A stretch of DNA of 64,000 nucleotides from Trichoplax adhaerens (GCF_000150275.1 NW_002060979.1:51210-115209); one strand, 5' to 3'. Shown: positions 49,971-64,000, counted from the stretch's first letter. Made by a program: numbers and translations. Notes: generated by a model from the sequence alone, not told the origin.

Positions 49971-52900
49971 ATGCTTAATACTAGAAAGTTTAAAAGGGCA
50001 AAAAATAAAATTAAAGGTAGTAATGCTTACAACAGTAAAGCTACATCAAAACGAAAAGGGCATAAAGTGCTTCAATATGAAAGCCAAGTCAATCGAGTTC
50101 AGTTTCCTTCTCAGCAGCATCCTGATCAACACAAGGTACGCTAATCATAACTGATCCATTCTTATAGTGTAATTTATTGCTTCCTAAAATAGTAGCTTAC
50201 GATCAAAGCAAAGATTTTGCTGCATGACTAGTCTATCGATAATTCAACCATAGTACAACAGCTGCACCATTTATTGATAAGCTAAAAATTGTAATAATAT
50301 ATTTATTACTTTTGTAATGATTAAATTTTAAATATATTTTATAAGATGGCAGATTAAATCATTAAGTAATATGTAATATTTCTCTATAGCAGCAGTCGTA
50401 CAAATATGAGGGATTACTTTGTTACTACATCGGTGATGATTTAAATACAGTTTACTGATTAGTATTATCATCACATGAATTACGTGAGCACTATCTACTT
50501 TAATTAATAAACTTTAATTAACTTTACTAATTTTAAGTTATTATCCAAAGTATTATCATTTGTTTTAGGTAAAATCGAAATACTAGTTTAACTAGAACTT
50601 AATGTTATGATTAAGCTCAACGACCAGCTATATTTACAATAAGTATAATTATATCGCAGAGCTTATTTAATTTGAACTTATGTGAAGAGAATGAGACATT
50701 GCCAGGTGTCTGCAAAGCTAAATCAATCAACGGAATAGCAAGTATCGACGATGATACAGAAGTAAGATACAAAAATGCGGTTAATTTATTACCTAATATT
50801 AATAAGAAATTTCAGCAAGTAAATAATCTCATGATATTCGATCCCATATAACATTCTATGCTTGAATTCCCCCGCATTCTAATTTTACAGGACTCGATAC
50901 AAAGTTCTCTCAGTAAATTAAGCTCCGATAGATCCTGTGCTGATATTACAGAGTCTGCTCAAACAAATAATAAAATTTTACCTTGCTTGGATAGTAAATC
51001 GAAAAGATCATCATCAGTCAATACAGATGATTTACCTGAGCAAGAAAATAGGAAAGTCGCTGCTACCAAAAATAAGGGAAAAATCAGAAGTGGTCAACAG
51101 CAAGTTATTAGGACAAAAACTTACAATATTGATCATCAAGCTCAACCAACGAGTCATGATGGCAATAAAGTTAAAAATCTGAAGCAAAATCATCAATCAC
51201 AAGTCAACAAACATCGCCAACATTGCCGACGCCAAACACATCCAATGGCTAAACGTGAACAACACTATTCTAAACCAATACCAATTCCAAACACTAATAG
51301 AAATGCTATTTATTCTACCTCGTTTTCTCCACTTAATTTACCTCGTTTAGATATGAAGGATTTGCAGGATATTATAGCAGCAGCAATTAAGGTAAAATAA
51401 ATTTTTCTTTTCTAGTCAATAAAACGGGTTTAAATATGATGAACCAAACGATGCTAAGAAGAAACACATTTATTACGACAAATTGTGAATTTAATTCTAG
51501 TAATAATGTTTTAGTATATATTATATTGAACAGTACGTAGAACCTTAATATAAGAAAGTGATAGTAGTATAGATTATCGACTATATCCTTTCCACGTACG
51601 AAAATTTTGAGCATTAATATTGGTTAGTTAGTAATGATACTCTCTAAATCATTAAATTTCTTATCATATTGTCGAAATTAGCTACTATATGTAAACTCCA
51701 TTGATTTAAAAGCCTAATGCGTATTATAAATTAACATCTTAAATCATGGCTAGTGAATTAAGTTACTATTTTACTCACAGTTTTTAAATTAAGTATGAAT
51801 TTAATAATATTTCCATTATTAAAAGAGCTTAAGAACAGTATTTTATTATGAAATATATAAATTATTCCGATAATGAACTTCCCTTTACTGAAATATTTTG
51901 AAGCTCTAATTTGAATCCTATTTATTGACAGCGTCGCAAGATATTTCTATGTATAGGAAATTACCCTACATTGCGTAATTCGTTGCGAAGCCGTCAGTGG
52001 ATCGAAAAAGATTATAAGACACGTCCACCCAATGCTAATATTGCTCAAATTCTGGCTTCTCATGAAGAAAATATTACTAATAATGATAAGAATTCTAATC
52101 CGTCTCAACTTGAAGATGGTGTTTTCAATCAGGAATCCGATGACGATTTAAAAGAAACAATCAAAGCACATACTAAACTCTTGCTTATTCGAGCTAAGCA
52201 TGCTTCCCCTATGCATGATAGTATTTTAGATCGACAGTATAGGATGATGGTAATTAATTTTAATATCGACTTTGTATCTTATAATACTCTCTTCATTCTA
52301 TTCAATATAATATTAAATTTATCGATGTATATATACGAATAATTCTATGAAATTTATCGCGACAGTCGAGAGCCATACAAAATCTTCAGCCAGGTCTAAT
52401 ATGGACTTCTAAAAGAGACGATATCGATTATAAATCGCTAGCTAGGGTATAGTTCATAAGCTATTTTCTTTGAATTAACTATATTATTAGAGGACTATGC
52501 TCGTCTAGGAATATCTATGTAACGCAGACCAATAATCTGATACTTGATATAATTGCAGTATCAAATTGTTAATCATTATGAGAAAACGATCCCGTTAACA
52601 ACGAAGGTCAGTTTCCATAATGCAACCTAAATTTGTTTTAGTATTTACTAATTAGTTGGAAAATGAATTACTTTAGTTCTTTTCGTGTTACTAAGTCTTA
52701 AATTCTTTATCGCTTTCCAACCCAACGTTGCCAGGTGGGTTTATGTACAAGTATAAAAAATTTAAGTTGGGTCCAAGAAATTGATTCAGACACAATTTTC
52801 CCGCGATGTTTTCAACTTCACATGGAGGAAGAATTACAAGCTTTTATAGGTTAGTATTTATGTAGATAATTTTAGCTAATAGTCTCCACTGTTTGTAATG

Positions 52901-55900
52901 CAAAAATAGAGAGCAAATGGAAAATTGATTACAAAACAGTAAAATTCATGAAAATATCCGTAACTATATTGAGAGAAATTCATTCCTGAATTTTTAGATG
53001 ACTTTCGATTAACAGCGGCAGTTAATATCCTAAAATGGATCATCGATCCTAGCATTAATGGGAAATCGTCTAAAGCGAATTCAAAACATTCAGAAAAAAT
53101 TCACGATGCTGTTGTTCGATATGCCTTGCAAGCTTGTGAAAATTATATCGAGTGTCAGACGCATTTGGATCTTGATGTGGCGACTGATCTGGTTAGTATC
53201 CATATTTATTTCATGATAATTTATTGCAAAATTTTGCAACTCTACTGCAAGAGTAGTTCGCAACAGATCGCCTAGTGTATAAGCAGATTTAGTCTAACAC
53301 CAGACAAATTAGAAAATAGAGTGATAAATTATATTCATAAAATAGATTATGAGTGTGTAGTATTTAGTTTGAAATTGCTAAAAGGATCTAATGAAGCTAA
53401 CAATTTAGAGGTGTGATCCTTCATTGCAAAAGTTCAGTCTTAATAATTGTACATGTTTTGTGCGCAAATAATTTTCTCTGCATATCTAAGTAGAGTAGAA
53501 ATTTTAAAATACTCGTAGATTTTATGGAAATAAAATATTTATTAGTAAGATTAAAAAATTTTAAAGCGGATAAATTCGATGAATATATAATTGGGATATC
53601 TGCAATTTTAATTCGGGTCTGGATAAAAATTTTGTCTCAATTTCTAAGAATCAAGCAGCTACTGAGCGAAAACAAACATAGTCGCCTACTAATTGATTCC
53701 AATTGATTTTTTTTTATAGAGATCTAAATTGGATGATAATAAGTGGAATTTACTGCTGTCATCCTATTATCAAATTATCCAGTAATTAATTAATTAAAAT
53801 ACCAATTTCTATATCGATGATGGTGTTAATTTAAATTTGAGAATTTTAAATGAAGAGAAATAGGCTTGACCATGATAAGATTTTTTATCCAGTCGAACAT
53901 TTTATAATACCGTAAAGAAACTATGTAGAGATTTTTGAATAATTTCACCATATATTGAATACTTTCTGTATTACTACATTATAGTCAAGATATTGACTTT
54001 AGCAACCGTGATGCCTTCGCAGAAGAAGCCAAGAATATGTTGCAAAGTGTAAGTTTATAGTAGCTTAAATCATCTTGAAAATTTAGCAAGCATGAAATGT
54101 AAAATTTAAATATCCTATTCAAATATCCTATTCAAGATTATTCTTTTATTGTATCCACTGCAACATTTATTAACTCAAAATTAGATCATAATTAACCTAT
54201 TTTCCTAGCTATAATATCTCTTGACAGAATTGTAATCTTTGCTTAATATCCTCTTCAAATTAACTAAATAACTTGCTAATAATTAATTTGGATCGATAAC
54301 GATGTATCGGCTATTAGATCAAACTGTTACTTCCACAATTCGATATTGACGGGGTTCGAAATGTTTGGATTATGAAGCCAGCTGCTAAATCGCGAGGTCG
54401 AGGTATGGAGTTTAAGATAGATCCAATCGATAGCATTATTAGATAGAAGCCATAGAAAGTCTCTAAATAAATACCTGAGCATTCAGCTGGTATATATCAA
54501 GTTTGAAGATATTTACAAATTCAGAAATCTAAAGCGATTTAAATCTAACAATTGTACATTTAGAATAATATCCTACATCCAATTACTGCCGTCGTTTAAC
54601 TCCCTAGCGATAGAGTTTCATCCAGTTTAGAAGATTAATTCCGAATTCCGATATCTAATTGTTCACTATTTACAGTCATTTGCCTACATTTAGCAGTAAA
54701 AATAAATTTAGCTTGTAATTTATACTCAGTTAAATTGTCTTAACAATTGCACTTGTACGATAGCTTGTACTTTTTCTATTTACTCTAATTTTATCCATCA
54801 TAAGAGTTGATATAACATGGAACGATGAACATATAAAAAAATTCCTATTTCGTTTTTAGGAATTGTTTGTATGGACCGATTGAGCAATATTATTGAATAC
54901 TATCAACAATGCCGAGAATCCAAATGGGTTATACAAAAATATATCGGTAAACCTAATATTTTATGTCATAATAATACATCTATATTAACGACAAAAATCG
55001 GTTATCGCGATTAATAGTTTACATTTATCTAGCTACTGCAATATATACGAGTAGCTTTAGGTGATATACACGCAGACATAATTTTATGAACATCTCCAAT
55101 CGATACTTCCTTTAATTTATTTATAACGTTAGTAGTTTTCTGAAATACATTTATAAATTCATAAATTACCAATGTGTATAAAGTTATCTTATGTCAAATG
55201 ATTACAGATCGTAAAATTCGGTATTAATTTCTGAACTTGCTTTAATTTTGTAGAGAGACCCTTGTTGATCTATAATACAAAATTTGATATTCGCCAATGG
55301 TTTTTAGTGACTGATTGGAATCCATTAACTGTTTGGATATACAAGGTCTAGTATATAATTTCTTTTAATGAATAAAATTAGGCAATTTTGTTTCCTATAT
55401 ACTTTACTTACATTTGTCATCTCTTGTTGATTGTAAATAGGATTCATACTTAAGATTTTGTACGCAGCAGTATACATTGAACAACTTAGAAGAGTAAGTC
55501 CCGATATTGAACATTAATATTGCTAATATTAAAATAATCATTTCGTTTGATGATACATTTAAAAATAATAGAGCACGCGATCTCACGTCAATATTCTGAT
55601 CATATTTATTATGCAAATTAACCAATACTAACTATTTTGAACCATCTATTATATTAGAAAGATACATTTATCAAATAATGCTATTCAAAAGAAATACAGC
55701 AATGGAGAAAGATCTAAATACTTACCAGCTGAAAATATGTGGAGTTCCAATAAATTTAAGCAATATTTGAGGTTTGAGTCGTCTTACAGCGAAAGCGCTT
55801 TTTTAACCTGTTTCAATCCAAGCTCGATAATTTCTGATTGGAGATCTGATAGTGATCGACATTGATCGCAGTTTAAATTAATTATTTCATATTAGATTCT

Positions 55901-58093
55901 ATTCTATTTTGCTACTGCGTACTGTAATCGTTTAAAAATACAATAATAATTTCTTAATTAATAGACAACATAGTCACTGCAATACTTGGGAAGAAATTAT
56001 ATATCCAGGCATGAAGGAAATTATAAGTCTAGTATTGCAAGCAAACCAGGAAACCATTTCCGACTATAGAAAGGTATGGACAAGTGGCAAATTAGGATTA
56101 TATTTCATCTAGACTAATGTAGCAATCATTTTGTTTAGCCTTGTAAATTAATCTTAATTTATGATCTTTACGTAAGATAGCGAGTTACGAATACTATTGT
56201 ATCTTAGTCTTCTAACTTACGTACTATCTTGACATTTTTCGAGTATCCAAGTGGTTCTAAATCCGACTGAGAGATGTTTACGACTTATAATTGACCATAT
56301 CATATCTTATCATGGATTCTTTTTAACATTAGCGATAGAAACATTAAAGAGTTAAAATTAATTTTATAATAGTACGATTTACGAAAGTATAACAGAGGGC
56401 CTACATACCTTTCATCAGTTTCCTGTCATCATTTTTGATGAAAAGCGTTCAATTCTATCTTAAAAACTAACCTAAAGTTCTTTCATGTATATATTCTTTG
56501 CATTAGAATTCATTTGAACTCTTTGGAGCAGATTTTATGTTGGGAGAGGATTTTAAGCCATGGCTGGTAAGTTTATAGACGATGCCAATTCTGAAATTTT
56601 ACACCTTAAATTTACAAAACATGTAATAAACTTTTATATTACTTTCCGCTTAAAGTGAAGGATATTTGCGTTTAGGTTTATGCTTAATTTGTTTCTGACG
56701 TTATGCTTCAATGTTAATTCTAGATTGAAATCAATAGCTGCCCCGATTTATCCGCTTCAACATCCGTTACGGCTGAGTTATGTGCATCAGTTATAAATGA
56801 TACAATTAAAGGTAAAGTTACCAATTTAAATTCTTGAATAAAAATTAGAATTGTACTCAGTTCTCTTCTTGAGCATTGCTATTAATTTACTTTATAGTAT
56901 ATTATGATAAAATCAACAGATTTTCATTAAGATAGAGCAATAATTTTCTACCAATCCATTTTAATTTGCTAATTAATTGTGAAAAAAGGAAATGATAGTG
57001 CCTGAAAACTAATTCAAACTGAGTACTATTAAAATAGTTAGTCTGCTTATACATGTGTATTCAATCATTTTTAATTGTAATCCAGCTTAATTTATTTTCA
57101 TTTTCTAATGAATTTATTCATTCTCCATTTTTATATATAGTGATCATCGATAGAAAAGAAAATAAATCTTGTGATATTGGAGAATTTGAGTTATTAGTTA
57201 AGAAAGTAAGATTTCAGATATGATATCGTCAATTGAAATAATTTTATTTTATATCATCTTAAATACCACGTTATGATCTCCCGAATACTGTATTAATGCT
57301 AATTCTGAGCAGAATACCATTTGTATTAACCTTATTTACATACTAATCAGCTGAAATTAGTATACTGTGTGTTAATGAATGTTACATAATTGATTTTAAC
57401 CTGTATTTGTATATCAACTACAGGTGGTTCACCTAGTAGCTAGCTGCTATTTATTCTTTAAAATGTTTTTAATGTAAATTTTGCCGGTATCAATTGCTTA
57501 TTACTTGATGGAAATTTTGAATACCGTAGTTTAATAATCATGCTGTGTATTTTTGCGTCAAATGATAACATAGACGAGATTATTTCTATTTTAGAGTTTG
57601 TAGTTGATCATTTATTAACAGATTTTTATTTTATTCTTAATAGCAACCACTGGAAAGACCTGCTTATGTTGGTCTAAATTTAGCTATCCACGGTAAAAAA
57701 ATACCGAAATTAATAACCGATAGGATATCTCCTAAATATGAAAATAAATTAGAGCAATTGCTAAATGGGCCACAAGATCCATCAACAGCACATAGGCAGC
57801 GCCAAAGTGGGTCCCAAAACTTGAATCATTCATCCAATAGAAAAGATTTAAAAAAATTGTTAACGATGGCCAATATACGCATGCAAACTTCTGTGTATCA
57901 ATCAAATACGGTCTATAACGAACAAACACATAATTTGATTCAATCGAATTCATTCAATCATGCAACTACAATCAGCAATAATAGCAACAAACCTACCTAT
58001 GCTACTAAAACTATACCATTTTGTACCAAACCAATCCATTATACAGCAATATTGCAGAATTTATTACAGTCTCGTGGCCCTATTAATAGTTAA
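49971..58093 (+). CDS. TTLL3: Tubulin glycine ligase, TTLL3/TTLL8 type
   Basis: Twenty exons, 950 aa: 49971..50135, 50660..50761, 50891..51391, 51932..52249, 52366..52446, 52559..52606, 52735..52849, 52998..53191, 53720..53781, 53985..54048, 54318..54402, 54860..54946, 55254..55345, 55441..55493, 55658..55771, 55965..56073, 56507..56566, 56724..56811, 57141..57205 and 57644..58093. Phases all agree. Residues 1-256 are Lys/Gln/Ser-rich and unrecognised. The catalytic part runs [53 protein letters not shown] (ATP loop), [61 protein letters not shown] and [12 protein letters not shown] (metal-binding Glu and Asn). TTLL3/8 enzymes add the first glycine to tubulin side chains in cilia. The order of motifs favours TTLL3/8 over other TTLLs; which paralogue is not resolved. 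The start ATG follows an in-frame stop. N-terminal exons 1-3 are less certain. Confidence 0.92.
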
Positions 58094-60439
58094 AAAATGA
58101 GATCGAAATCAGCTGCTGTAAATAATTATATTCGTAAATATTAAAATAATCCAACAGATCATTTTCAATAGCTTACTGCCTTGCTGTCTGCAAAACTTTG
58201 AAGATCAATCAAAATTGTCATTCGTTACGACGGTTTATCTTCTTCTTCCCTACATTTTACCTATTTGGTGATATTATTCCCATTTTTAATAGGGTTTTTT
58301 CTGTATCAGTTATATCTACGATGTATTTCATCTACTAAAAATTGTTACTGTTAGCGTGTACAGGTTGACCACGATTACGACATTTGCTAATCTATGATTG
58401 CGAGCAATGAAATCTTTAAATATTATCTTGAATCGCTCTATTATTCTATCATTTCCTTAACTAATATTAAATCTTGATATACACTCCAGTTATGATTATA
58501 CCAAGATCTAAAAAATTAATTGCGTATTAAATTTAATACAAATATAAAATATTTGCAAAATTATAAAATGTAAGAGTGTTAACCCGTTCCATTTACACTT
58601 GTAATTTAATTTCAGGATATTGTATGATAGAACGATAGGTTTAGAATGATATGCATTACCACATCGTCTAATGTATAAAATTTCAATCATTTTATCTTAA
58701 AAGATTTTCATTTTGGTTGTCAATATTAACTGAGAACTTTGTGCATAAGAATTTCATCCTGCTGTAAATCACATAACCACAATATTATAACTATAATAAA
58801 GAACTTCTAATGCTTATTACTTGGTTGTGAATCAGTAGCTAACACTGATAGCACTGTATATACGCATAAGCTCTATCCATATCTTTAAACTCGACTGAGA
58901 ACTAAATTTGCAATATATATGAGTAATTTCGATTCGTATCAAATACGCAAGTATTTTAATCCTGTAATCCAAACTTTGATAATGCCAAAAGGAGATAGAG
59001 TGATTGATGAAGGTTCGTAATAAATTGTTACAGGATTAGCAGTTGTAAGCCTATTAAATAATATAGTTAGTTGAAATATCAAAATAGTTCCTTGTAAGAC
59101 TGTAAAACATGGGTCCGTTAGCCATATCTTATTCTTCTGGCATGGATTAAAGACGTAGAAGGCCTTATGTTCAGTTACTTCATGGAATATTACCGTATCG
59201 AGACTACTCAGACATGAAAGCGTTACTGCAGTCATTATTAGTAATTTTACTACTTTGCATTACAATTAACATTAGAATAACTTGATTCATTGAATCTGCT
59301 TGCATAACGCGTACTTTCTTTGAGCACAGTATACTAATTCATAGATTAATGTATGACTTCAGTTATTGAAAAGAACATATATATATATGTAAGAGCAAGC
59401 CTATCCTCTCATTGTATTACTTTCACAGTAGTTTAATCCAAACTAATCAACATAAATTACAACGCCAATAAAGGACAAAAAAATCGACACATTGAATTTA
59501 ACATTTACAACAATTCCATCAAATTGATAACCATAAAAACACTTCAACTCCATGCTCAAATAGCCTTATTGCTTTAACAGAGTTACCAACACAGTAACAA
59601 GGATATCGTTAAATACCTCTAATAGTTAATAGATATCCTTCGTATATCGATCTCACTAACATCCCTCTCGGATAAATAACAAAGATACAATGTTAACATT
59701 GCTATCAAATTATTAATACTCTATACAAGAGAGTATACTGTAATATTTCATAATAGGAAGTCGGGGACTAACTTTCTGTCTAAATACGTATCTTGTAGGC
59801 AATTTCACACTTCGAAAAAAATTGAAAGCTAATAATACGCCCAAAAGTGCCAGATTTAAAGCAACCCAGCAACAAATTTAAAGTTGCAGATATTGATACT
59901 CTAGTCATTATCTTCAAATGCAGGAAGTAGCACACTAGCATTGGCAGTAACTCCTTCATAAGTCATTTAAAAGTAACGATAAAATATAAAAATAATTACT
60001 TAAAAACTATTCAACTTGAAAAATAAACCAGTACAAGAATTGCTCGTTATTATACACTGTAGGAAATGACGAGTGCTAAATATGAAGATTGAACAAATAC
60101 AGTACATCGCGATGACAAGTAAAACAGTCGATTTTCTTATCTTATAAGACTATATCAGAATGGCGTTGATACTGCCAAAAAAATCATCGTAAGACGTCCA
60201 TAAGATGATTATATCATACGCCTTGTCCATCGTGAGCTATCCGAAAACATTTTTGTAAATAAAAATAGACTTTCTAACTAATTCACTACATGAATTAGAT
60301 TGATTATAAACGCTTAGTACCTAATCGATGATATACTTACCAATGGTTAGAATAAAAAATATAATCGAACATTATTATCGCTTGTTTTACATAAAAAATA
60401 TCCATTGGACATTTACTATTATGCACAATTTATAAGAAA
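58094..60439. other. Intergenic region between the TTLL gene and copine
   Basis: 2.3 kb, convergent: the 3' ends of both neighbours face it. A 98-codon ATG frame on the minus strand (59235..58939) matches nothing known and is within what AT-rich random sequence of this length can produce. No RNA gene seen. Confidence 0.5.
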
Positions 60440-63400
60440 TTAATTGCTTTTGTTGGGTGCAACATTTTTCAATCTCATATACTCCAATATTTGCCTCGGA
60501 ACCTCTGCTAAAACTTCACGTGCTAAATTTATGGCACTCGAGTGTGTGATTTGTCCATCCTCCAAAAATTTTTGAAATTCGACAAACTAACAGATAACAA
60601 TGAAATAGCACAAAAGTCACATTTACGTCTAAAACAATTTTTTTATACAAATATGAAATCAGCCAAGGTCAAATAAGCAATTATGTAAGAATAAGTTTAA
60701 TGTATCTATCGAAGTACAACCGGTCAATGTTGCCGTACCTGAACAATATCGCGTTCTGCAGTGTTACCTTCGAATGATAGCAATTGTTCATCCGAATCCA
60801 ATTCATCCATTTCTATGTAATCATAAATTACATGACGACTGTTTAATACATTATGCTAATTTGTTTACAATATATTCATAGAATTTTTGATTAATATTGC
60901 ATGCTTGCATAAGTTAAAACACATACCATCAAAGTCTGTATCGCCAACACCAACAATGATGATCGACATTGGTAATCCAGAAGCCTGAAGATTCATACAT
61001 AGTTTAAAACATTGTCTTCCAGTTTAATTAATACATTAATTCAGCAATTACGTAAACCAGAAACTATAATTACTAGGGATATATAGCAATCAAATACAAT
61101 TTGATAAATGAAGGGCTACGTGTAAATTTGTATTTACTTTGATCACGGCAAGTTTAGTTTCATCCATATCCGAAATAATACCATCAGTTACCATTAGCAA
61201 GATTTGATAACTAAAACATAAACTACCGTTTAGTAATATCATTACGAAACAAATTTACTTACAATTTATGTCATGTTCTTAATGTATTGTATAAATGTAA
61301 ATTTCACATACGAACTGCCAGGATTTTCATCAGCTTGTTGGGCTTGCCTAAAACATCGGAAAAGTAAAAGTTTCGCTCAATCACCGCTTTAGAATTATGC
61401 TTAATCTATGCAATGTTTACATCACTAATGTATTGCTCTCACTTACTTTGATACATGGGAAATAATCGGAGCAAAGTTGGTAGGTCCTGCAATAAAAAAT
61501 TATCAGTTGATTGATATGCGAGTACTTATAGCGAAAACTGAAAGTTACCACTTTTAAAGATCTTAACATTACCATAAAGTTGGACATTAGAAAGAGATTG
61601 CTTATAGGCTTCTAAAACGCCTTCTATTCCATCGCAGTTTGGATCATCGCTACTTCCATTCTTGAGATCATAAAGTATTTTAAAAAGATTTATAAAAATT
61701 TATTCACCTATTTATTCTCAAGCAGTTGACGACTTGACGTAGATTACACTTTGCACTCGTATTTTACTTTTATGCTCTTTATCAGGCGCAACAGTAATAA
61801 CATATTATTACTAAATCTGAACCAATAGTACCAGATAATTATTATACACCATTCGGGTGCCTAGAATTAAGGCTGAAAAATTCTGTACGTTTGCAATCCC
61901 TAGCTCGTACATTGCTACGGAGATTTAAAACTGATATTATCCTATAGCTACTGATATTAGATAACTAGTTATTTAGTTTAGCTGCATACCAAAAAAAAAT
62001 CGTGAGAGATTACACCACTGGATAATTTGGCACCGAATCCAAGGGCAGGAAACATCTTGTCGCTATCATAGATGTAAAGTGCTAGTTAATTTAAATATGA
62101 ATACCGCAAGTATACATCATCTTTTAACTCTACAATAAAGCAGTCGATGATATTAACGCACGTATCATAATCTTGACAAATTGCACCAACGGCCACAATA
62201 GCTCGCTGATACACATTGAGATCATCAGGATCATTGTAATGGAGCGAGGATGGATGTCTAGGATTTCCTAATAATAAGTAGAGATGGTTATAAAACTAAT
62301 TCACTTAAATAGTGATGGTACGTTAATTTTAGAACAAAAGTAGAACAAATAACTTTATTAAGTTAATTTCTTCGTTACCGTTTGAGGCGGTAAAGTCAAC
62401 GCCGACAGTGCAATTGATTTGAGTGCTTAATGTTAAGAGAAAATGTTTTAAGTTAGAGCTGTAACTTCCTAATACGGGTACATCAATATTCTTACAATAA
62501 GAGCAGAGAAATAAATCTTCGATGACGAATAGCGATATACGTTGCAGTATGTGTAACATAAGCTCTGTAAGAACATATTTTACTTATCAACGTACCCGTT
62601 CTTGATATAGTCCACAAAAATTGGTTGAGGTTCAATTTCACATTGAACTACATGCAACTAGACACGAAATAAATATAACAATATCCATAGTGATAAAATG
62701 AGGGCATTAATTTCTAAATTTTTGACCTCAAGTTAGTAATACTTTAGCGTTGTCGTAAATAATTTTACTAGCTTTATGAAATCTTGATATTATTATTTGA
62801 ATGTACTTACTTCTCCGGAGTTTTTATATTTTTTCTTCTTGTTTTTTTTTTTTTCATTTATTAACTACAGAATAAAAATTTTACAGTTAACGATACCATA
62901 TAGCAGTGTTTTAGAATAAAGATGTTCTTTTGTAGCTGTGCTATTACTTGTAAAGTGGTCGTTGATGCTGATGCACGTTTAAGTTCATCCACTGAAACCA
63001 TACATTCTCCAATGTAGTCCGGGCTACAAAATTATAAGAATAAAAATCATAATTAAAAGATCAATAGTAACATCATAAAAATAAATACCACATATTCGTA
63101 TGTAGACTTTAGGTTAAGTTTGTTGATATCATGACATACTTTCCATCTCGATTCCAATCATAGCAACTGATTTTTATCGGTCTGAAAGATAATTACATAG
63201 TCGTTATGATACTTTCAAATTTGTAGATATCATAATTACTGCCTATACTCATACATTTCGAATGTCCGATAAACGTTACTAAACGATCAGCAATCGTTAG
63301 TCGCATAATCTCTATTATATTTATTATAAAGATTCTACCTGGAATAATCACCCTCGCATAAGTCATAAGCCGAAATGATAAATGCGTCCCATTTTGGATT

Positions 63401-63940
63401 TAATGTATTTTTAATGACTTCCGTTTGATAGGCACACACATACCTATGATAGAACATAATAGTGCCACGTGTCATTGCAGATACTTAAAGCAGCTATAGA
63501 TTAAATCTGATCATTTGCTAATTAATAAGCTTAACATTATGCGATCTCCATGGCTATAGTTTACAACATGGGAAACTGTATCCAAGGTACAGGTGCAGAT
63601 CGATTTTTATATTTTTTAACTTACTCGTCATTCTCATCCTTGCGCATTATTTCCAAATAAGGATCAGATTTGCCAAGGAAGTCTTTTTTATCCAAGTCTG
63701 TTCCATTTATTTGCAATGTTATGAGATCCTATTTCAGGTAAAAGTTATGTAAATGCACTAGGCCTACTAGCATTATAGTAGATGTTACTATTGTTTACAG
63801 TCGATCGCTATATTAGCTGAGTTTTAGTAACGCTTGAAATATCCTAAAGTTCAAGACATAATTTACATGTAGTAACAAATCATCATTAACATTTATTGTC
63901 ATGCAACTTACGCTGACAGTGCTGTTGTTTTCTGTATCAA
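60440..63940 (-). CDS. Copine, C2 and von Willebrand A domain protein (5' end beyond window)
   Basis: Seventeen exons seen: about 63940..63912, 63728..63625, 63443..63339, 63181..63140, 63023..62948, 62864..62811, 62657..62596, 62425..62379, 62267..62162, 62062..61990, 61660..61573, 61486..61447, 61347..61312, 61210..61138, 60984..60927, 60812..60739 and 60586..60440. Phases agree throughout and they encode about 400 C-terminal residues. The second C2 domain shows [30 protein letters not shown] and [15 protein letters not shown]. The copine VWA domain shows GVDFTASNG (MIDAS DxTxS), [65 protein letters not shown] and ERDIVQFV, then [17 protein letters not shown]. Copines bind phospholipid in response to calcium and recruit partner proteins to membranes. 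The first C2 domain and start codon lie past 64000. The exact left end of the exon near 63940 is uncertain. Confidence 0.95.
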
Positions 63941-64000
63941 CTAAAGGATCATCAGAACGTATAATTAGAAGACAGTTGTTGAATTAAATATATATATTGA

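Noticed and set aside
58939-59235. 98-codon minus-strand ATG frame between the TTLL gene and copine
   Set aside because: True ATG and stop, but no motif, no conservation evidence and no splice context; several frames this long are expected by chance in 64 kb of AT-rich sequence.
62811-62864. Apparent frameshift in the copine Lys-rich linker
   Set aside because: A recount of the T run gave 13 bases and a 54-bp exon, which reads through in frame ([18 protein letters not shown]).

Overview
This is an AT-rich, intron-dense eukaryotic (metazoan) genomic window. The evidence is multi-exon genes with GT-AG introns, mostly 100-800 bp, whose exon phases can be followed exactly, and orthologues of animal proteins: NEDD1, XPC, a TTLL3/8-type tubulin glycylase, a copine, a UDP-glucuronosyltransferase and an SRCR/EGF/Ig receptor. 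Compact genes, cilium and centrosome genes, modular SRCR/EGF receptors and a bacterial-like O-methyltransferase family would fit an early-branching animal. My best guess is a placozoan (Trichoplax/Hoilungia type), but this is inference and a sponge or cnidarian cannot be excluded. No operon, CRISPR array or credible rRNA/tRNA gene was seen. Nearly all coding calls are splice models read by eye. Exon lists are in each entry.

Layout. 1-7.9 kb: an intact two-exon UGT on the minus strand and, head-to-head with it, a decayed UGT pseudogene on the plus strand. 9.4-17.5 kb: a minus-strand single-pass receptor of 12 EGF-like, 4 SRCR and 1 Ig modules, nearly one module per exon, every intron phase 1. 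18.1-18.9 kb: a possible three-exon small-protein gene of unknown family. 19.8-24.0 kb: NEDD1 (minus, 14 exons, 654 aa). 24.4-25.7 kb: O-methyltransferase copy 1 (plus), divergent from NEDD1 over about 0.4 kb rich in GTACAGTAC-type palindromes. 26.8-27.4 kb: an intronless KptA/TRPT1-like tRNA 2'-phosphotransferase with altered motifs. 29.1-33.1 kb: XPC (minus, 10 exons, 984 aa). 36.4-46.9 kb: three more O-methyltransferases, one on minus and two on plus. The plus copies lie in a 5.2-kb direct tandem segmental duplication whose breakpoint cut the minus-strand gene and left a 21-codon fragment. That duplication also carries a minisatellite of hairpin-forming 51-bp units, seven copies in one half and one in the other. 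50.0-58.1 kb: a TTLL3/8-like tubulin glycine ligase (plus, 20 exons, 950 aa). 60.4-64.0 kb: a copine (minus) whose 5' end runs off the window.

Functionally this is a normal animal gene neighbourhood, not one pathway: detoxification (UGT, O-methyltransferases), surface recognition (SRCR/EGF receptor), microtubule nucleation (NEDD1), nucleotide excision repair (XPC), axonemal tubulin glycylation (TTLL3-like), calcium-dependent membrane binding (copine) and RNA processing (KptA-like). The most unusual items are the hairpin minisatellite and segmental duplication, the uniform phase-1 receptor, the divergent KptA-like gene and the unidentified small gene at 18.1-18.9 kb.
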